This document shows positions 1 through 8,307 of a DNA stretch of 64,000 nt, piece by piece. Both the position numbers and the translations under genes were made by a program. The notes below the pieces were generated by a model. The model ran no database searches. It worked only from the letters and a program-made list of their open reading frames with translations, and was not told where the DNA came from. The DNA comes from Leptonema sp964619535 (GTDB lineage: Bacteria > Spirochaetota > Leptospiria > Leptospirales > Leptonemataceae): contig CAZUEX010000010.1 of the NCBI GenBank assembly GCA_964619535.1, positions 62,001 to 126,000 on the forward strand. The letters are read 5' to 3'. Within the stretch, counting starts at the first letter, position 1, and the number at the start of each line of letters is the position of its first letter.

Positions 1-1
1 C

Positions 2-1465
2 GGCTCAGGCGGTGAAGGGCCGAACAGCCTTTTTCGCATCGATGGCGCCATCTGGGGTGCCTATGAAATGGCCGATAAAAAGCCAGGCAATCAGATTGAT
101 TCGCGAAATGGATTTCGCGTAGGACGGACCTACGTCAATATTCGTGGCGATGTAAAAGAAGGAGCCATGAAGGGCTGGGGATACCGCATCACCATCGATT
201 CGGCCACAGGAGATCAGGCAGCAAATGGCTCGGCCGATATCTTTTTGAAATACGCCTACATCCAGGCGCCACTGGCAAAAGGAACCTACCTGCGTATCGG
301 TCAACAGCACGTGCCCACGGTCGATGGACAGGCTGGAACGTCCTTGCAGAAGCACTGGGGACACCGCTATCTTGACGACGATGGCAAGGCCATGTGGGAA
401 GAGCTTGGTGTGAACAGCTCCACCGATCTCGGTGTGGGTTTCATACACAAGAATAAGTACTTCAATGCTCACCTGCTTCTGGCCAATGGAGAAAGCTATA
501 AGTCCACAGGGAACGGAGATGGTGTTTCTTCTAAAGGGAATACCACTCTTTCTACAGTTGCCAACGGAAGCTCTGATTCGTATGGCCTGGATCTGTATGG
601 TATGGTGGCCCTTACCCCCTTTGCAAACGACATGAAGGACAAAGGATTTCTGACCATTGCCTTCCCGTTCCGGTTTCAGAACATTGTCGGAGTACAGGGC
701 AGAGAGTACGAGAACGTAACGGCTTTTGATCCGGCAACGGGGGCTGTTTCTGTAATCTCGGGACAGAAAAATGCCTTCCAGGACTATGCCTACGGAACAG
801 AGGTGGATCTGAATTTCAAAACGAATTTCATGAAGTTGACGGTGGGTGCCGGTACCGTGATTAAAGTGGACCGACGTGCCGATGCCATCCTTTTCGATGA
901 AAACGTGGGATCTCTGGATCTGACGAATAATGCCGACCTGGCCACGTTCTACAGCACCAACTATGCTCGCGGCGGCGATTCTCGCGGACGTGCAAACTAC
1001 ACCTTTGCCCATGCCAGGTTTGGCAATTTCGGACTGGTGGCCCGTTATTCTACGGGAACGGGCTCGAATTCTCTGAACGAGAAGCTGGGCGTTTCCAATG
1101 GAGTTAGCACCGCCGAACGTCTGATCATCGAAGATATCAAGAACGGAAATGGTATCGACGGGGACCTGACAGTCACCGAGGTGAGAAACTTTGACCAGGG
1201 TCGTGCTCGTTTCACCAAAACACTTTTTGGTGTTACGTATGCTCCGAATCCTCGTTTTGCGATGACCTTTGGTGTTTCCAATGTCACCGGTCAGACCGGT
1301 AGCGGTGAAACCTTCAAAACCAACACGCTGGCAGGTATCGATAGCTACACCGAAAATGCCCTTGCTTCCGCTGTGGCTCCGGGCTCTTTCGTTACGGATA
1401 ACGATCTGATCGGCGAAAAGAATTATGACCGTCAGACATTCATCCGTATGGTCTATTCATACTGA
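2..1465 (+). CDS. porin-like outer-membrane beta-barrel protein (5' end outside window)
   Basis: The reading frame is already open at the first complete codon, so the N terminus and any signal peptide lie upstream of the window. The visible 487 residues alternate polar and hydrophobic residues, with many Gly, Tyr and Phe, and contain recurring strand-like stretches such as YLRIGQQHVPT, GFLTIAFPFRF and RFAMTFGVSNVTG. The chain ends in MVYSY, an aromatic end typical of outer-membrane barrels. The general look is that of the phosphate-selective/OprO-like porin group, but the substrate cannot be inferred. A clear hairpin terminator follows 16 bases after the stop, so the transcript probably ends here. 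No downstream gene is co-oriented in the same unit. The barrel assignment is inferred from composition and the C-terminal pattern, not from a recognised family motif. Confidence 0.75.
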   Translation, partial: GSGGEGPNSLFRIDGAIWGAYEMADKKPGNQIDSRNGFRVGRTYVNIRGDVKEGAMKGWGYRITIDSATGDQAANGSADIFLKYAYIQAPLAKGTYLRIGQQHVPTVDGQAGTSLQKHWGHRYLDDDGKAMWEELGVNSSTDLGVGFIHKNKYFNAHLLLANGESYKSTGNGDGVSSKGNTTLSTVANGSSDSYGLDLYGMVALTPFANDMKDKGFLTIAFPFRFQNIVGVQGREYENVTAFDPATGAVSVISGQKNAFQDYAYGTEVDLNFKTNFMKLTVGAGTVIKVDRRADAILFDENVGSLDLTNNADLATFYSTNYARGGDSRGRANYTFAHARFGNFGLVARYSTGTGSNSLNEKLGVSNGVSTAERLIIEDIKNGNGIDGDLTVTEVRNFDQGRARFTKTLFGVTYAPNPRFAMTFGVSNVTGQTGSGETFKTNTLAGIDSYTENALASAVAPGSFVTDNDLIGEKNYDRQTFIRMVYSY

Positions 1466-1481
1466 CCGAAGCGTCTATTTG

Positions 1482-1507
1482 GGCCGCCCGCTGCAGGGCG
1501 GCCTTTC
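1482..1507 (+). terminator. intrinsic terminator of the porin-like gene
   Basis: A perfect 8-bp stem (GGCCGCCC at 1482-1489, GGGCGGCC at 1496-1503) closes a six-base loop and is followed by TTTC. The short T run makes it moderate. It also overlaps the end of the convergent CoA-binding gene. Confidence 0.75.
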
Positions 1508-1901
1508 ATGTTCGCGTCTGCACCATCACACAGGCATCCATCAGATACTCAAAGCCATGCTCGTCAAGATAGGCACGGACCGTCTCGTCACCGGCGCCTG
1601 GCTGCACCCATACCTTCTTCAGGCCAAGGGATTCAGCTACCTTCAGTCCTTCCAGGGTCATCTTCGGAGGGATTACATAGACAACAAGTCCCACCGTTTT
1701 TTCGGCTACGAGATCTTCCAGACTGCGGTATGCCGTTTCGCCTTCTACGGTAGTTGCGCGAGGATTCACAGGGTACACCGTGTAGTTTTTCTTTCGTAAA
1801 TCGCGAAAGATGATGTTCCCGTATTTCTTTGAATCGTTGGTGGCGCCTACAAGGGCAATCCCCGGATTGCTGCGTAAATAGGAAGTCAGATCAAGTTCCA
1901 T
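1506..1901 (-). CDS. CoA-binding domain protein (YccU-like)
   Basis: This encodes about 131 residues, a single Rossmann-type CoA_binding domain. The N terminus MELDLTSYLRSNPGIALVGA is followed by NDSKKYGNIIFRDLRK, and the core contains YPVNPRA and the VVYVIPP strand, the usual pattern for small YccU-type proteins. These proteins bind CoA or a related nucleotide; no enzymatic role is established. I chose the start at 1901 because family members begin a few residues before the IALVGA strand. An in-frame ATG at 1952 would add 17 residues that do not look like the family. The gene is convergent with the porin-like gene and diverges from the interrupted LURP-one-like gene. No strong ribosome binding site is visible. 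Confidence 0.85.
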   Translation of the reverse strand: MELDLTSYLRSNPGIALVGATNDSKKYGNIIFRDLRKKNYTVYPVNPRATTVEGETAYRSLEDLVAEKTVGLVVYVIPPKMTLEGLKVAESLGLKKVWVQPGAGDETVRAYLDEHGFEYLMDACVMVQTRT

Positions 1902-2014
1902 ACGACCAGTAAAGCCCTGGAAAACGGCAAAAGCCACTGCAAAAGTCTGCAAATTTTTTCCGGATCAAAGAAAAAGCTTTGCGTCATGACATGATCCATG
2001 ACTGCAATGGCAGG

Positions 2015-2596
2015 ATGAATCCGTACGAGCCAGTCACATATTTTGCCAGGAAGAAATTCTGGAAGCTTTTCGGCGGAGAAATCCGCATCTATGACGCAGA
2101 GCAATCGGAGCTGCTTTTCTTCGTGTATCAGAAGGTCTTCTAACTGAAAGAAGACATCCGGTTCTTCTATGATGAATCCGCTTCAACAGAGGTGCTGCGC
2201 ATCGGGGCTCGGAGCATTATTGATTTCAGCGCATCCTATGATGTTACCGATACTGCTACCGGCCAGCGTGTCGGCAGCTTGCGGCGAAAGGGGATGCGCT
2301 CCATTCTGCGCGACTCCTGGGAATTGCTGGATGCCCAGGATAAGGTCATCGGCACGATTGCAGAGGATAGCATGGCCCTTGCTCTGGTGCGTCGGTTTAT
2401 CAGTGCCCTTGTTCCACAGTCTTACCATATTATGGTAGGCGATTCTGTGGTGGGAGTCCTGAAACAGACCTTTAACCCCTTTGTGCCGGTGTTTCGCATT
2501 GACTTCTCTATGGATACGGAAGGAAGACTGGATCGCCGGCTTGGTATTGCGGCCGTTGTTCTCCTGCAGGTCATCGAGGGGAAGCAGCAGTCCTGA
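2015..2596 (+). pseudogene. LURP-one/scramblase-like protein, interrupted by an in-frame TAA
   Basis: Reading from ATG at 2015, the product starts MNPYEPVTYFARKKFWKLFG and runs through EIRIYDAEQSELLFFVYQKVF, then meets TAA at 2141-2143. The same frame continues without interruption through LKEDIRFFYDE, ARSIIDFSASYDVTD, VGSLRRKGMRSILRDSW and RRLGIAAVVLLQVIEGKQQS to a TGA at 2596. The two parts together read as one complete ~193-residue LURP-one-related (tubby-like/scramblase) protein, in which family members commonly have a lysine at the stop position. A single AAA-to-TAA or AAG-to-TAA type change would explain it. An alternative in-frame ATG exists at 1991, and a GTG at 2192 could restart translation of the C-terminal part only. 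Function in bacteria is unknown; lipid or membrane binding is suspected for the fold. Confidence 0.8.
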
Positions 2597-2669
2597 TAGG
2601 GCATGGAATTCACAGCGACGAGGCAATTTGATCGGAAAATATGCTACATGCTTAATCTCCAGGCATCCT

Positions 2670-2688
2670 GAAGGCCGTAAGGGCCTTC
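2670..2688 (+). repeat. short inverted repeat upstream of glnA
   Basis: GAAGGCC at 2670-2676 pairs with GGCCTTC at 2682-2688 around a five-base loop. There is no T run, so it is not an obvious terminator. It lies just upstream of the sigma-54 promoter. Confidence 0.45.
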
Positions 2689-2693
2689 CAGGC

Positions 2694-2710
2694 CTGGCAT
2701 TGGAATTGCA
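2694..2710 (+). promoter_or_regulatory. sigma-54 (-24/-12) promoter of glnA
   Basis: The sequence CTGGCATTGGAATTGCA matches the RpoN consensus TGGCAC-N5-TTGCA with one mismatch, and the diagnostic GG and GC dinucleotides are exactly ten bases apart. Transcription would start near 2721, leaving a leader of about 40 bases before the glnA ATG at 2762. A sigma-54 promoter is a classic arrangement for glutamine synthetase under nitrogen control. No obvious NtrC-type enhancer was seen in the short space upstream. Confidence 0.8.
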
Positions 2711-2761
2711 AAGATACTGGCAAATCGGATCTGCGCTGGTCGTAGATCGAAGGAGATTTGA

Positions 2762-4204
2762 ATGGAAAAACTACCGACATCGCCCGAAGCTCTGCTGAAT
2801 TATTGTAAAGAGCATAAAATCGAGTATATCGATGTTCGTTTTACTGACATACTGGGAATGATGCATCACGTCACGATGCATATCGATGCAATGGATGTGA
2901 ATGCATTCACGGATGGAATTGGCTTTGATGGTTCGTCGATTCGCGGCTGGAAGGCCATCAATGAATCTGACATGCTGGCCAAACTGGACCCGACCAGCGC
3001 TTACGTGGACCCCTTCTTTGAGCATAAGACGCTGGCCGTCATAGCCGACATCTACGAGCCGGCCCGGGCCAAAGGCGAGGTACCGAGGCCTTATAGCCGT
3101 GATCCGCGCCAGATTCTACGCCGTGCTGTGGAGCATATGAAGTCCACCGGCCTTGCTGATACCTGCTACATGGGGCCTGAGGCTGAGTTCTTTGTGTTCA
3201 GCGATGTTCGTTTTGACCAGGAAATGAATCATGGCTTCTACTTTATCGATTCCATCGATGCGCAATGGCGTATGGGCGCAGAAGAAGCACCGAACCTGGG
3301 CTTTAAGATGCGCAAAAAAGAAGGCTACTTCCCGCTGCCTCCGAACGATCAGTTCCAGGATCTGCGTTCTGAGATGACGGAGATGCTGAACAAGATGGGC
3401 ATCCCGCCTGAGCGCCATCACCATGAGGTGTCTGCAGCAGGTCAGGCAGAGATCAACTTCAAGCTTGATGAGTCACTGAAGCAGGCAGATAAGCTGCAGC
3501 TTTTCAAATACGTTGTGAAGAACGTAGCCCGTAAGAACGGCTATTCCGCTACCTTCATGCCGAAGCCGCTTTTTGGCGACAACGGTTCGGGTATGCATAC
3601 ACACATCTCGCTGTGGAAAGACGGAAAGAACCTCTTTGCCGGTGACTGGTATGCAGGCCTGTCCGAGATGGCGAAGTATTTTATCGGTGGTATTCTGCAC
3701 CATGGTCCGGCCCTTCTGGCCTTTACCAACCCGACCACGAACTCCTTTAAGCGACTGGTGCCTGGCTTTGAAGCCCCTGTTTCGCTTGTATATTCTGCGC
3801 GAAACCGCTCGGCATCGATTCGTATTCCTGTAGCCGTTCATGGCGAAAAGGCACGTCGAATTGAATTCCGTACACCGGATGCCTCGGCGAACCCCTACAT
3901 GGCCTTCGCTGCGATGATCCTCGCAGGCCTTGATGGCATTCAAAACAAGATTGATCCAGGCGATCCGGCAGACTACAACCTGTATGAGGCAAGCGAAGAA
4001 CAGAAGAAGAAGATTCGTTCTGTTCCCGCAAACCTGACAAAGGTTCTCGATGCCCTTGAAGAAGACAATGCATGGCTGACCGCCGGCGGAGCCTTCGATG
4101 CCGATTTCATTGAAAACTACATCGCATACAAGCGTGCCGAGGTTGAGAACATCGTAAACATGAGGCCGCACCCTTACGAGTTCGTCCTCTACTACGACTG
4201 CTGA
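2762..4204 (+). CDS. glnA: glutamine synthetase type I
   Basis: The product (480 aa) makes glutamine from glutamate, ammonia and ATP in the cytoplasm and is the main ammonia-assimilation enzyme. It has the standard length for GS-I. The N-terminal beta-grasp domain contains FTDILGMMHHVT and GFDGSSIRGW. The catalytic domain shows GPEAEFFVF, the HHHEV segment with GQAEINFK, GSGMHTHISLW, the NPTTNSFKRLVPGFEAP loop, and the RIEFRTPD segment. I did not find the canonical adenylylation-loop sequence NLYxLP; the matching position reads NLYEASEE, so control by GlnE-type adenylylation is doubtful. The start is fixed by a strong GGAG ribosome binding site 6-7 bases upstream. A sigma-54 promoter precedes the gene and a strong terminator follows, so it is monocistronic. 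Confidence 0.97.
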   Translation: MEKLPTSPEALLNYCKEHKIEYIDVRFTDILGMMHHVTMHIDAMDVNAFTDGIGFDGSSIRGWKAINESDMLAKLDPTSAYVDPFFEHKTLAVIADIYEPARAKGEVPRPYSRDPRQILRRAVEHMKSTGLADTCYMGPEAEFFVFSDVRFDQEMNHGFYFIDSIDAQWRMGAEEAPNLGFKMRKKEGYFPLPPNDQFQDLRSEMTEMLNKMGIPPERHHHEVSAAGQAEINFKLDESLKQADKLQLFKYVVKNVARKNGYSATFMPKPLFGDNGSGMHTHISLWKDGKNLFAGDWYAGLSEMAKYFIGGILHHGPALLAFTNPTTNSFKRLVPGFEAPVSLVYSARNRSASIRIPVAVHGEKARRIEFRTPDASANPYMAFAAMILAGLDGIQNKIDPGDPADYNLYEASEEQKKKIRSVPANLTKVLDALEEDNAWLTAGGAFDADFIENYIAYKRAEVENIVNMRPHPYEFVLYYDC

Positions 4205-4213
4205 TTCAACGGA

Positions 4214-4240
4214 AAGCCGGCCAGAAGGCCGGCTTTTTTT
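4214..4240 (+). terminator. intrinsic terminator of glnA, possibly bidirectional
   Basis: AAGCCGGCC at 4214-4222 and GGCCGGCTT at 4227-4235 form a 9-bp stem with an AGAA loop, followed by a T run to 4240. The opposite strand has only TTTCC after the stem, so it may also weakly stop the leftward unit ending at 4317. Confidence 0.92.
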
Positions 4241-4316
4241 ATCTTCTGGAAATCGTCTGTAATTTGATTCTTTTCGAACGAGAAAGGACGGGTTCGGATG
4301 ATTGCATCAGGGCCAT

Positions 4317-4505
4317 TCAGTCCTTCTCTACCTGCCATTCTTCAAGCAGCTTTTCTGGCTTCAGGTCACGCAACCGATCCACGGCACATTCCCATGCGCC
4401 TTCATGGCACAGCCCGGCAATCTTGGCCTCTTCATAGCCCGATAGCACGGCCTCTTCGCAGGCCTTCTGCATGCGCCGCAGCAGTTCTAATTCCGATGCT
4501 TTCAT
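4317..4505 (-). CDS. small conserved-type acidic protein
   Basis: This 62-residue protein reads MKASELELLRRMQKACEEAV, then SGYEEAKIAGLCHEGAWECA and VDRLRDLKPEKLLEEWQ. The GLCHEGAWECAVDRLR segment resembles short uncharacterised proteins found in several bacterial phyla; no catalytic function is known to me. It is predicted to be almost entirely helical. It is the last gene of a leftward run. The start is uncertain: an in-frame ATG at 4544 directly abuts the TAA stop of the VWA-FHA gene and would add 13 residues, which would allow translational coupling. I prefer 4505 because the extra residues do not resemble the rest. Confidence 0.6.
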   Translation of the reverse strand: MKASELELLRRMQKACEEAVLSGYEEAKIAGLCHEGAWECAVDRLRDLKPEKLLEEWQVEKD

Positions 4506-4544
4506 CACAGTTAAGGAAGGGCAGATCGATGCGGATGACCGCAT

Positions 4545-6191
4545 TTATCTGCGTTCCCCCTGGAAAACGAACATTGTATGCCCCATGCGAATCTCATCGC
4601 CCGAACGCAGTGGCATGGGCTTGAGCACCTTTTTCCCGTTCAGGAAGGTGCCGGCACGCCCTCCAAGGTCGAAGAGGATGTATTTTTTGTCGAATCGCTT
4701 GATCTTTGCGTGAAGGCCGGAAAGGGCATGGTCGGCTACGGGAAGGGTGGCCGAGCTGCTGTTACCGATGTAGGTTTCTTCAAGAAAGAGATCATAACGC
4801 CGATCCAGCCGGTCCATATCTCGCTCCTTCTTGATGAGCAGGGCCCCTCTGTAGGAAGGCGCTTCTTTCAGGGCCATCTGTAAAACGACATAGGCCTTTT
4901 CTTTCATATTGAGGGTCATGGCCTGCTTTTCGAAGCGTTTGCGCCCGGTGGTGGAGGTTGGATCGTCTTCTTCTTCGGAGGGCGTTGTATCCGTTTCAAT
5001 CATGCGACCCGGTCCCTGTGGCTGATTATAGCGCGGATCACGCATGTCGATAAAGACATCGCCATAGGCATCGGGGATGTTCAGCCTTTCTTCCTGTTCG
5101 ACGGGCTCTTCTTCGATCAGCCTCTTACGACGTACCGATAGAAAAAGCCAGAGAATGCAGGCGAGGAGGCCGCCCAGCACGGCAAAGAACAGCAGAAAGA
5201 GAAGGGGATGTGCTGCCATGAAGGCCTGGATGCCGGGAACCTGATAAGAGGTGCTGCCCAGAAGCCGGTCATCGTAATAGGCCTGGACGTGGATGAGGGA
5301 ACCGGGCCAGGCCTTCCAGAACGGCATAAGAGAGGTATACCGGATCTGCAGCTTCTCGGTAGAAGGCGGAGGAGTCTCTTCCACCGGTTCTTCGGCAGGC
5401 TTGAGATCATCAAAGCTTACGGTCTTATGAAACAGCTCCCCTCCGGACCGAAGGGCCATCCGCTTGAAAAGACGCTTGTTCTTTGCATTCCCCGTTAACA
5501 CGACATAGATCGGTATCTGCAGGTCCTGGCCCTTTGCAGCGATTTCCAGACAGTCTTCCTCTGTCAGGTAGGAGCCTTCGTCCCGGCCATCTGTAAAAAG
5601 GATCAGTCCCCCTACGGGCAGCTTTCGTTTCTTTGCAAAGGCTGACGTATTTTTCAGCGCATGAAAGAGAGCATCGTAGATGCGCGTGACCTTGCCTGTG
5701 CGCTTCAGTCCCTTCAATGCAGAACGAAGCCGCTTTTGAGAGGATGTAAAGGTGATGATACGCGATGGTTTGCCGTTGATGCGGAAGATGGCCATGCGAG
5801 TTTTGTCTGGCATGTCGTCTACAAGGTCCAGGGCCGATGAGATGTTCCTCTTGAACTGACGGGCAGAGATGGACTTTGTAGAGTCCATTACGATGGCATA
5901 GAGCCGCACATCTCCGGGCTTTTCCAGCTGAACCTTCGGTACCTGTACGGAGCGTACCTTTGCCGGGTAGAAGTTCTCGTTTCCGTCGCTTTCCTTGATC
6001 GTGAAGCGTATACTGTCTGCCGCAGGCTGAAAATCCAGGGCCGTTGCGGGCAATTCAAAGACAGGATCGGGAAAATCCTCGCCGCGCACAACGGCGGCGG
6101 GAACGGCTTTAGATGAATCATCGGGCCGGGCCAATGCCGGCAGGGTGACGGAGATTGCAAAAAAGATTAATACCGGTACGCGCGCCTTCAT
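4545..6191 (-). CDS. VWA and FHA domain membrane protein
   Basis: The 548-residue product has an N-terminal signal sequence or anchor (residues 1-22, VPVLIFFAISVTLPALA) and then a von Willebrand A domain at about 95-265. Its MIDAS residues are visible as DSTKS, a threonine in KVTRIYDAL, and FTDGRDEGS. A single membrane span follows at about 328-355 (LLFLLFFAVLGGLLACILWLFL), then a linker rich in Asp, Glu and Pro, and a C-terminal FHA domain at about 460-545 (YIGNSSSATLPV, LSGLHAKI, GTFLNGKKV). FHA domains bind phosphothreonine peptides, so the protein probably links an outside VWA domain that binds metal and protein to cytoplasmic phospho-signalling. No Ser/Thr kinase of the PknB type is adjacent. 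It lies in a leftward run behind the gmhA-ROK pair. Confidence 0.85.
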   Translation of the reverse strand: MKARVPVLIFFAISVTLPALARPDDSSKAVPAAVVRGEDFPDPVFELPATALDFQPAADSIRFTIKESDGNENFYPAKVRSVQVPKVQLEKPGDVRLYAIVMDSTKSISARQFKRNISSALDLVDDMPDKTRMAIFRINGKPSRIITFTSSQKRLRSALKGLKRTGKVTRIYDALFHALKNTSAFAKKRKLPVGGLILFTDGRDEGSYLTEEDCLEIAAKGQDLQIPIYVVLTGNAKNKRLFKRMALRSGGELFHKTVSFDDLKPAEEPVEETPPPSTEKLQIRYTSLMPFWKAWPGSLIHVQAYYDDRLLGSTSYQVPGIQAFMAAHPLLFLLFFAVLGGLLACILWLFLSVRRKRLIEEEPVEQEERLNIPDAYGDVFIDMRDPRYNQPQGPGRMIETDTTPSEEEDDPTSTTGRKRFEKQAMTLNMKEKAYVVLQMALKEAPSYRGALLIKKERDMDRLDRRYDLFLEETYIGNSSSATLPVADHALSGLHAKIKRFDKKYILFDLGGRAGTFLNGKKVLKPMPLRSGDEIRMGHTMFVFQGERR

Positions 6192-6244
6192 CCGTTCTGA
6201 CTATCGGCAGGGTGGGCCGAATTTGAAGGCTTTTTCCTTCGCGT

Positions 6245-6496
6245 TTAACGACGCTCCTGCATATACTGTCTGCGCATCTGCTCCTGAAGCTCGATGATCT
6301 GCTTGCCTTCTTCTGTCGTCAGATACCAGGCCTGCCAGGCGTAGTAGAACGACAGAATCAAAAGACCCCCTGCTGCAATGCGCAGAGCGAGGATGCGAGG
6401 GGCGTCCCACCCTTCCATGTAGCGGCGATGCAATACGCGGAAGGACATAAGCAACAGGTAAAGACCGGCAATACCATAAAAAATCGAATAGGTCAT
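6245..6496 (-). CDS. small two-span membrane protein
   Basis: This 83-residue protein has two hydrophobic segments, IFYGIAGLYLLLMSF near the N terminus and ILALRIAAGGLLILSFYYAW in the middle. A charged amphipathic tail (EEGKQIIELQEQMRRQYMQERR) follows. I do not recognise a family. It lies between the ROK kinase (33 bases upstream) and the VWA-FHA gene (53 bases downstream) on the same strand, so it is probably co-transcribed and may assist the VWA-FHA membrane protein. The compact length, the tight spacing and the positive-inside charge pattern argue that it is real. Confidence 0.65.
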   Translation of the reverse strand: MTYSIFYGIAGLYLLLMSFRVLHRRYMEGWDAPRILALRIAAGGLLILSFYYAWQAWYLTTEEGKQIIELQEQMRRQYMQERR

Positions 6497-6529
6497 ACAG
6501 GTTGACAGTTTTCTGGGTTTTCCACCGTG

Positions 6530-7513
6530 TCAAACGACACTGGACGAGGAAACCAGCTCTGCAGCATACAGGGCCGCTCCTCTGGTTCCGGCATAATCCC
6601 CCAGTGTGGCCAGGTGCAGGGCCGGTACCGATGCCAGACAGTGCTTTTGCAGGCGTTCGTAGATGAATGGCAGGAGGGTATCTCCCAGTGCTTCCATGAT
6701 GCCACCACCGAGGATGATGATGTCAGGCGAAAGCAGATTGACGGTCTGACTGATGCCGGCTGCCAGGTAGCTGGCATAATGACGTTCCAGCAACCTGCGG
6801 GTAAAGCGGTCCCGTTTCGCATAGGCCTTTTTCAGGGTTGCTGACTTGATCGGCGTTCTGGTTAGATCGTAATTCACCAGACGCTTGAGAAGGGTAGGCT
6901 TGTTCTTGATAAAGGCCCGCTGTATACGGGTATTCAGGGCCCACTTCCCGATGTAGGCTTCGAGGCAGCCACGGCGTCCGCACTGGCAGCGCTTTCCGCC
7001 TTTGCGGATGATCATATGGCCAACCTCGCCGGCTGATCCTCCGCGGCCGGTCAGCAACCGGCCGTTTAAGGCGATGGCACCACCGATTCCCGTTCCGCAG
7101 AAGTATGCTACGGCAAGGGATGGAAGCGGGTTGAGCTGACCGAGCTCGCCCAGCAGTCCGGCATTGACGTCGTTAATCAGGCGTATCTTTGCACGCGTCT
7201 CTTCTGCAACGGGCAGGTCTGCCACAATGTGGGCATTCTGCCAGTCCAGATTGGGAGCAATGTGGATCAGTCCCTGGTCGACGTCCACGGCTCCTGGAAC
7301 ACCAAGTCCGATGGCCACCGTCGAATAACCGGCCTGCTGTAACTGCTGCTCAAGCTCATTCATCTGGGCGGCGATGCGTGCCGTTACATGGGCATAACCG
7401 CCGCGAGCCTCTGTTTCAATCTTCGATTCGAGAATGGGCTGGCCTGTATCCATGTCATAGGCGACCGAGAAGAGATTCGAACCGCCAAGATCCATTCCTA
7501 TACAGGCCTTCAT
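6530..7513 (-). CDS. ROK-family sugar kinase (glucokinase-like)
   Basis: The product (327 aa) is a full-length ROK protein without a DNA-binding domain, so it is a kinase rather than a repressor. The ATP phosphate-binding loop GMDLGGSN is at residues 6-13. LGVPGAVD, the catalytic region LINDVNAGLLGE, the sugar-binding GEVGHMII, and the zinc motif CQCGRRGCLEAY follow in order. The C-terminal ATP region has IIILGGGI. The expected activity is phosphorylation of glucose or a related hexose with ATP. It starts 13 bases after gmhA, so it may act on a heptose or hexose intermediate of the same pathway, but it is not an HldE/HddA-type kinase by sequence. It precedes a small membrane protein and the VWA-FHA gene on the same strand. 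Confidence 0.88.
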   Translation of the reverse strand: MKACIGMDLGGSNLFSVAYDMDTGQPILESKIETEARGGYAHVTARIAAQMNELEQQLQQAGYSTVAIGLGVPGAVDVDQGLIHIAPNLDWQNAHIVADLPVAEETRAKIRLINDVNAGLLGELGQLNPLPSLAVAYFCGTGIGGAIALNGRLLTGRGGSAGEVGHMIIRKGGKRCQCGRRGCLEAYIGKWALNTRIQRAFIKNKPTLLKRLVNYDLTRTPIKSATLKKAYAKRDRFTRRLLERHYASYLAAGISQTVNLLSPDIIILGGGIMEALGDTLLPFIYERLQKHCLASVPALHLATLGDYAGTRGAALYAAELVSSSSVV

Positions 7514-7526
7514 GGTTGCCCCCGTC

Positions 7527-8129
7527 TTAACTGATCAGCTGAAACAGCTCTTTTTCAATAACGGCACAGAGAATCTGACCGATCATGATATGGCATTCCT
7601 GGATTCGCGCCGTATCGTCCGATGGAATACAGATGGCCGCATCGACCCTGTCTGCTGCCTCTTTCATGATGCGACCGCCCGTTGAGCCGGTAAAAAGGAT
7701 GGTCTTCATCCCACGTTGTTTTGCTTCGATAAAGGCCTGTAAGATGTTCTCGGAGTTACCCGATGTTGTAATGCCCCACAGCACGTCACCGGGAGCTCCA
7801 TGCCCTTCGACCTGACGGGCAAAGACACGATCAAAACCGTAGTCATTGGCACAGGCCGTAAGAGCGCTGGAATCGGCTGCCAGAGACAGGGCCGGCAAAG
7901 AGCGGCGTTCATGACCTGATCGGTAGCGAATGATCAGCTCCGTGGCCAGGTGCTGCGCATCGGCTGCAGAGCCACCGTTGCCACAGATTAAGACCTTTCC
8001 ACCTCGTTGAAGCGATTCCGTAAGGATGGTACCGGCCTGGTCCGTTGCCGCAAGGCAGCTTTCGAGGACACGTTGCTTTACGGCAATGGATTCCTGGATG
8101 TGCCTCGCGATCAGATCGACGTTGTTCAT
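7527..8129 (-). CDS. gmhA: phosphoheptose isomerase
   Basis: The 200-residue SIS-domain protein converts sedoheptulose 7-phosphate to D-glycero-manno-heptose 7-phosphate, the first step to the heptose of lipopolysaccharide core. Characteristic segments are VLICGNGGSAADAQHLATEL (residues ~46-65), LAADSSALTACANDYGFDRVF, GDVLWGITTSGNSENI, and the C-terminal CIPSDDTARIQECHIMIGQIL, which carries the active-site Glu and His found in GmhA. The length matches the family. It is the first gene of the leftward run and diverges from a hypothetical gene across about 180 bases that must hold both promoters; I could not assign a confident -35/-10 pair there. Its presence supports a diderm with lipopolysaccharide. 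Confidence 0.93.
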   Translation of the reverse strand: MNNVDLIARHIQESIAVKQRVLESCLAATDQAGTILTESLQRGGKVLICGNGGSAADAQHLATELIIRYRSGHERRSLPALSLAADSSALTACANDYGFDRVFARQVEGHGAPGDVLWGITTSGNSENILQAFIEAKQRGMKTILFTGSTGGRIMKEAADRVDAAICIPSDDTARIQECHIMIGQILCAVIEKELFQLIS

Positions 8130-8307
8130 AATTGCAATTGCAGATTTGGCCGACGGTCAATCGAGGCAATCGAAAATCGTTGCATTGGAAAGAAAGTCAG
8201 GGCCGATAAGCCGGTTTTTTCCAGAAGGTGAGGACGAACCCCGTTGAATATGGTTGATCGTTCGCCTGGAGCTCCGATATTGAAGTGTGGATCGACGATC
8301 GGAATAC

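Noticed and set aside
5..1012. Long open frame on the minus strand opposite the porin-like gene
   Set aside because: It is a shadow of the plus-strand coding frame; composition is poor for a protein and the plus frame has clear barrel features and a terminator.
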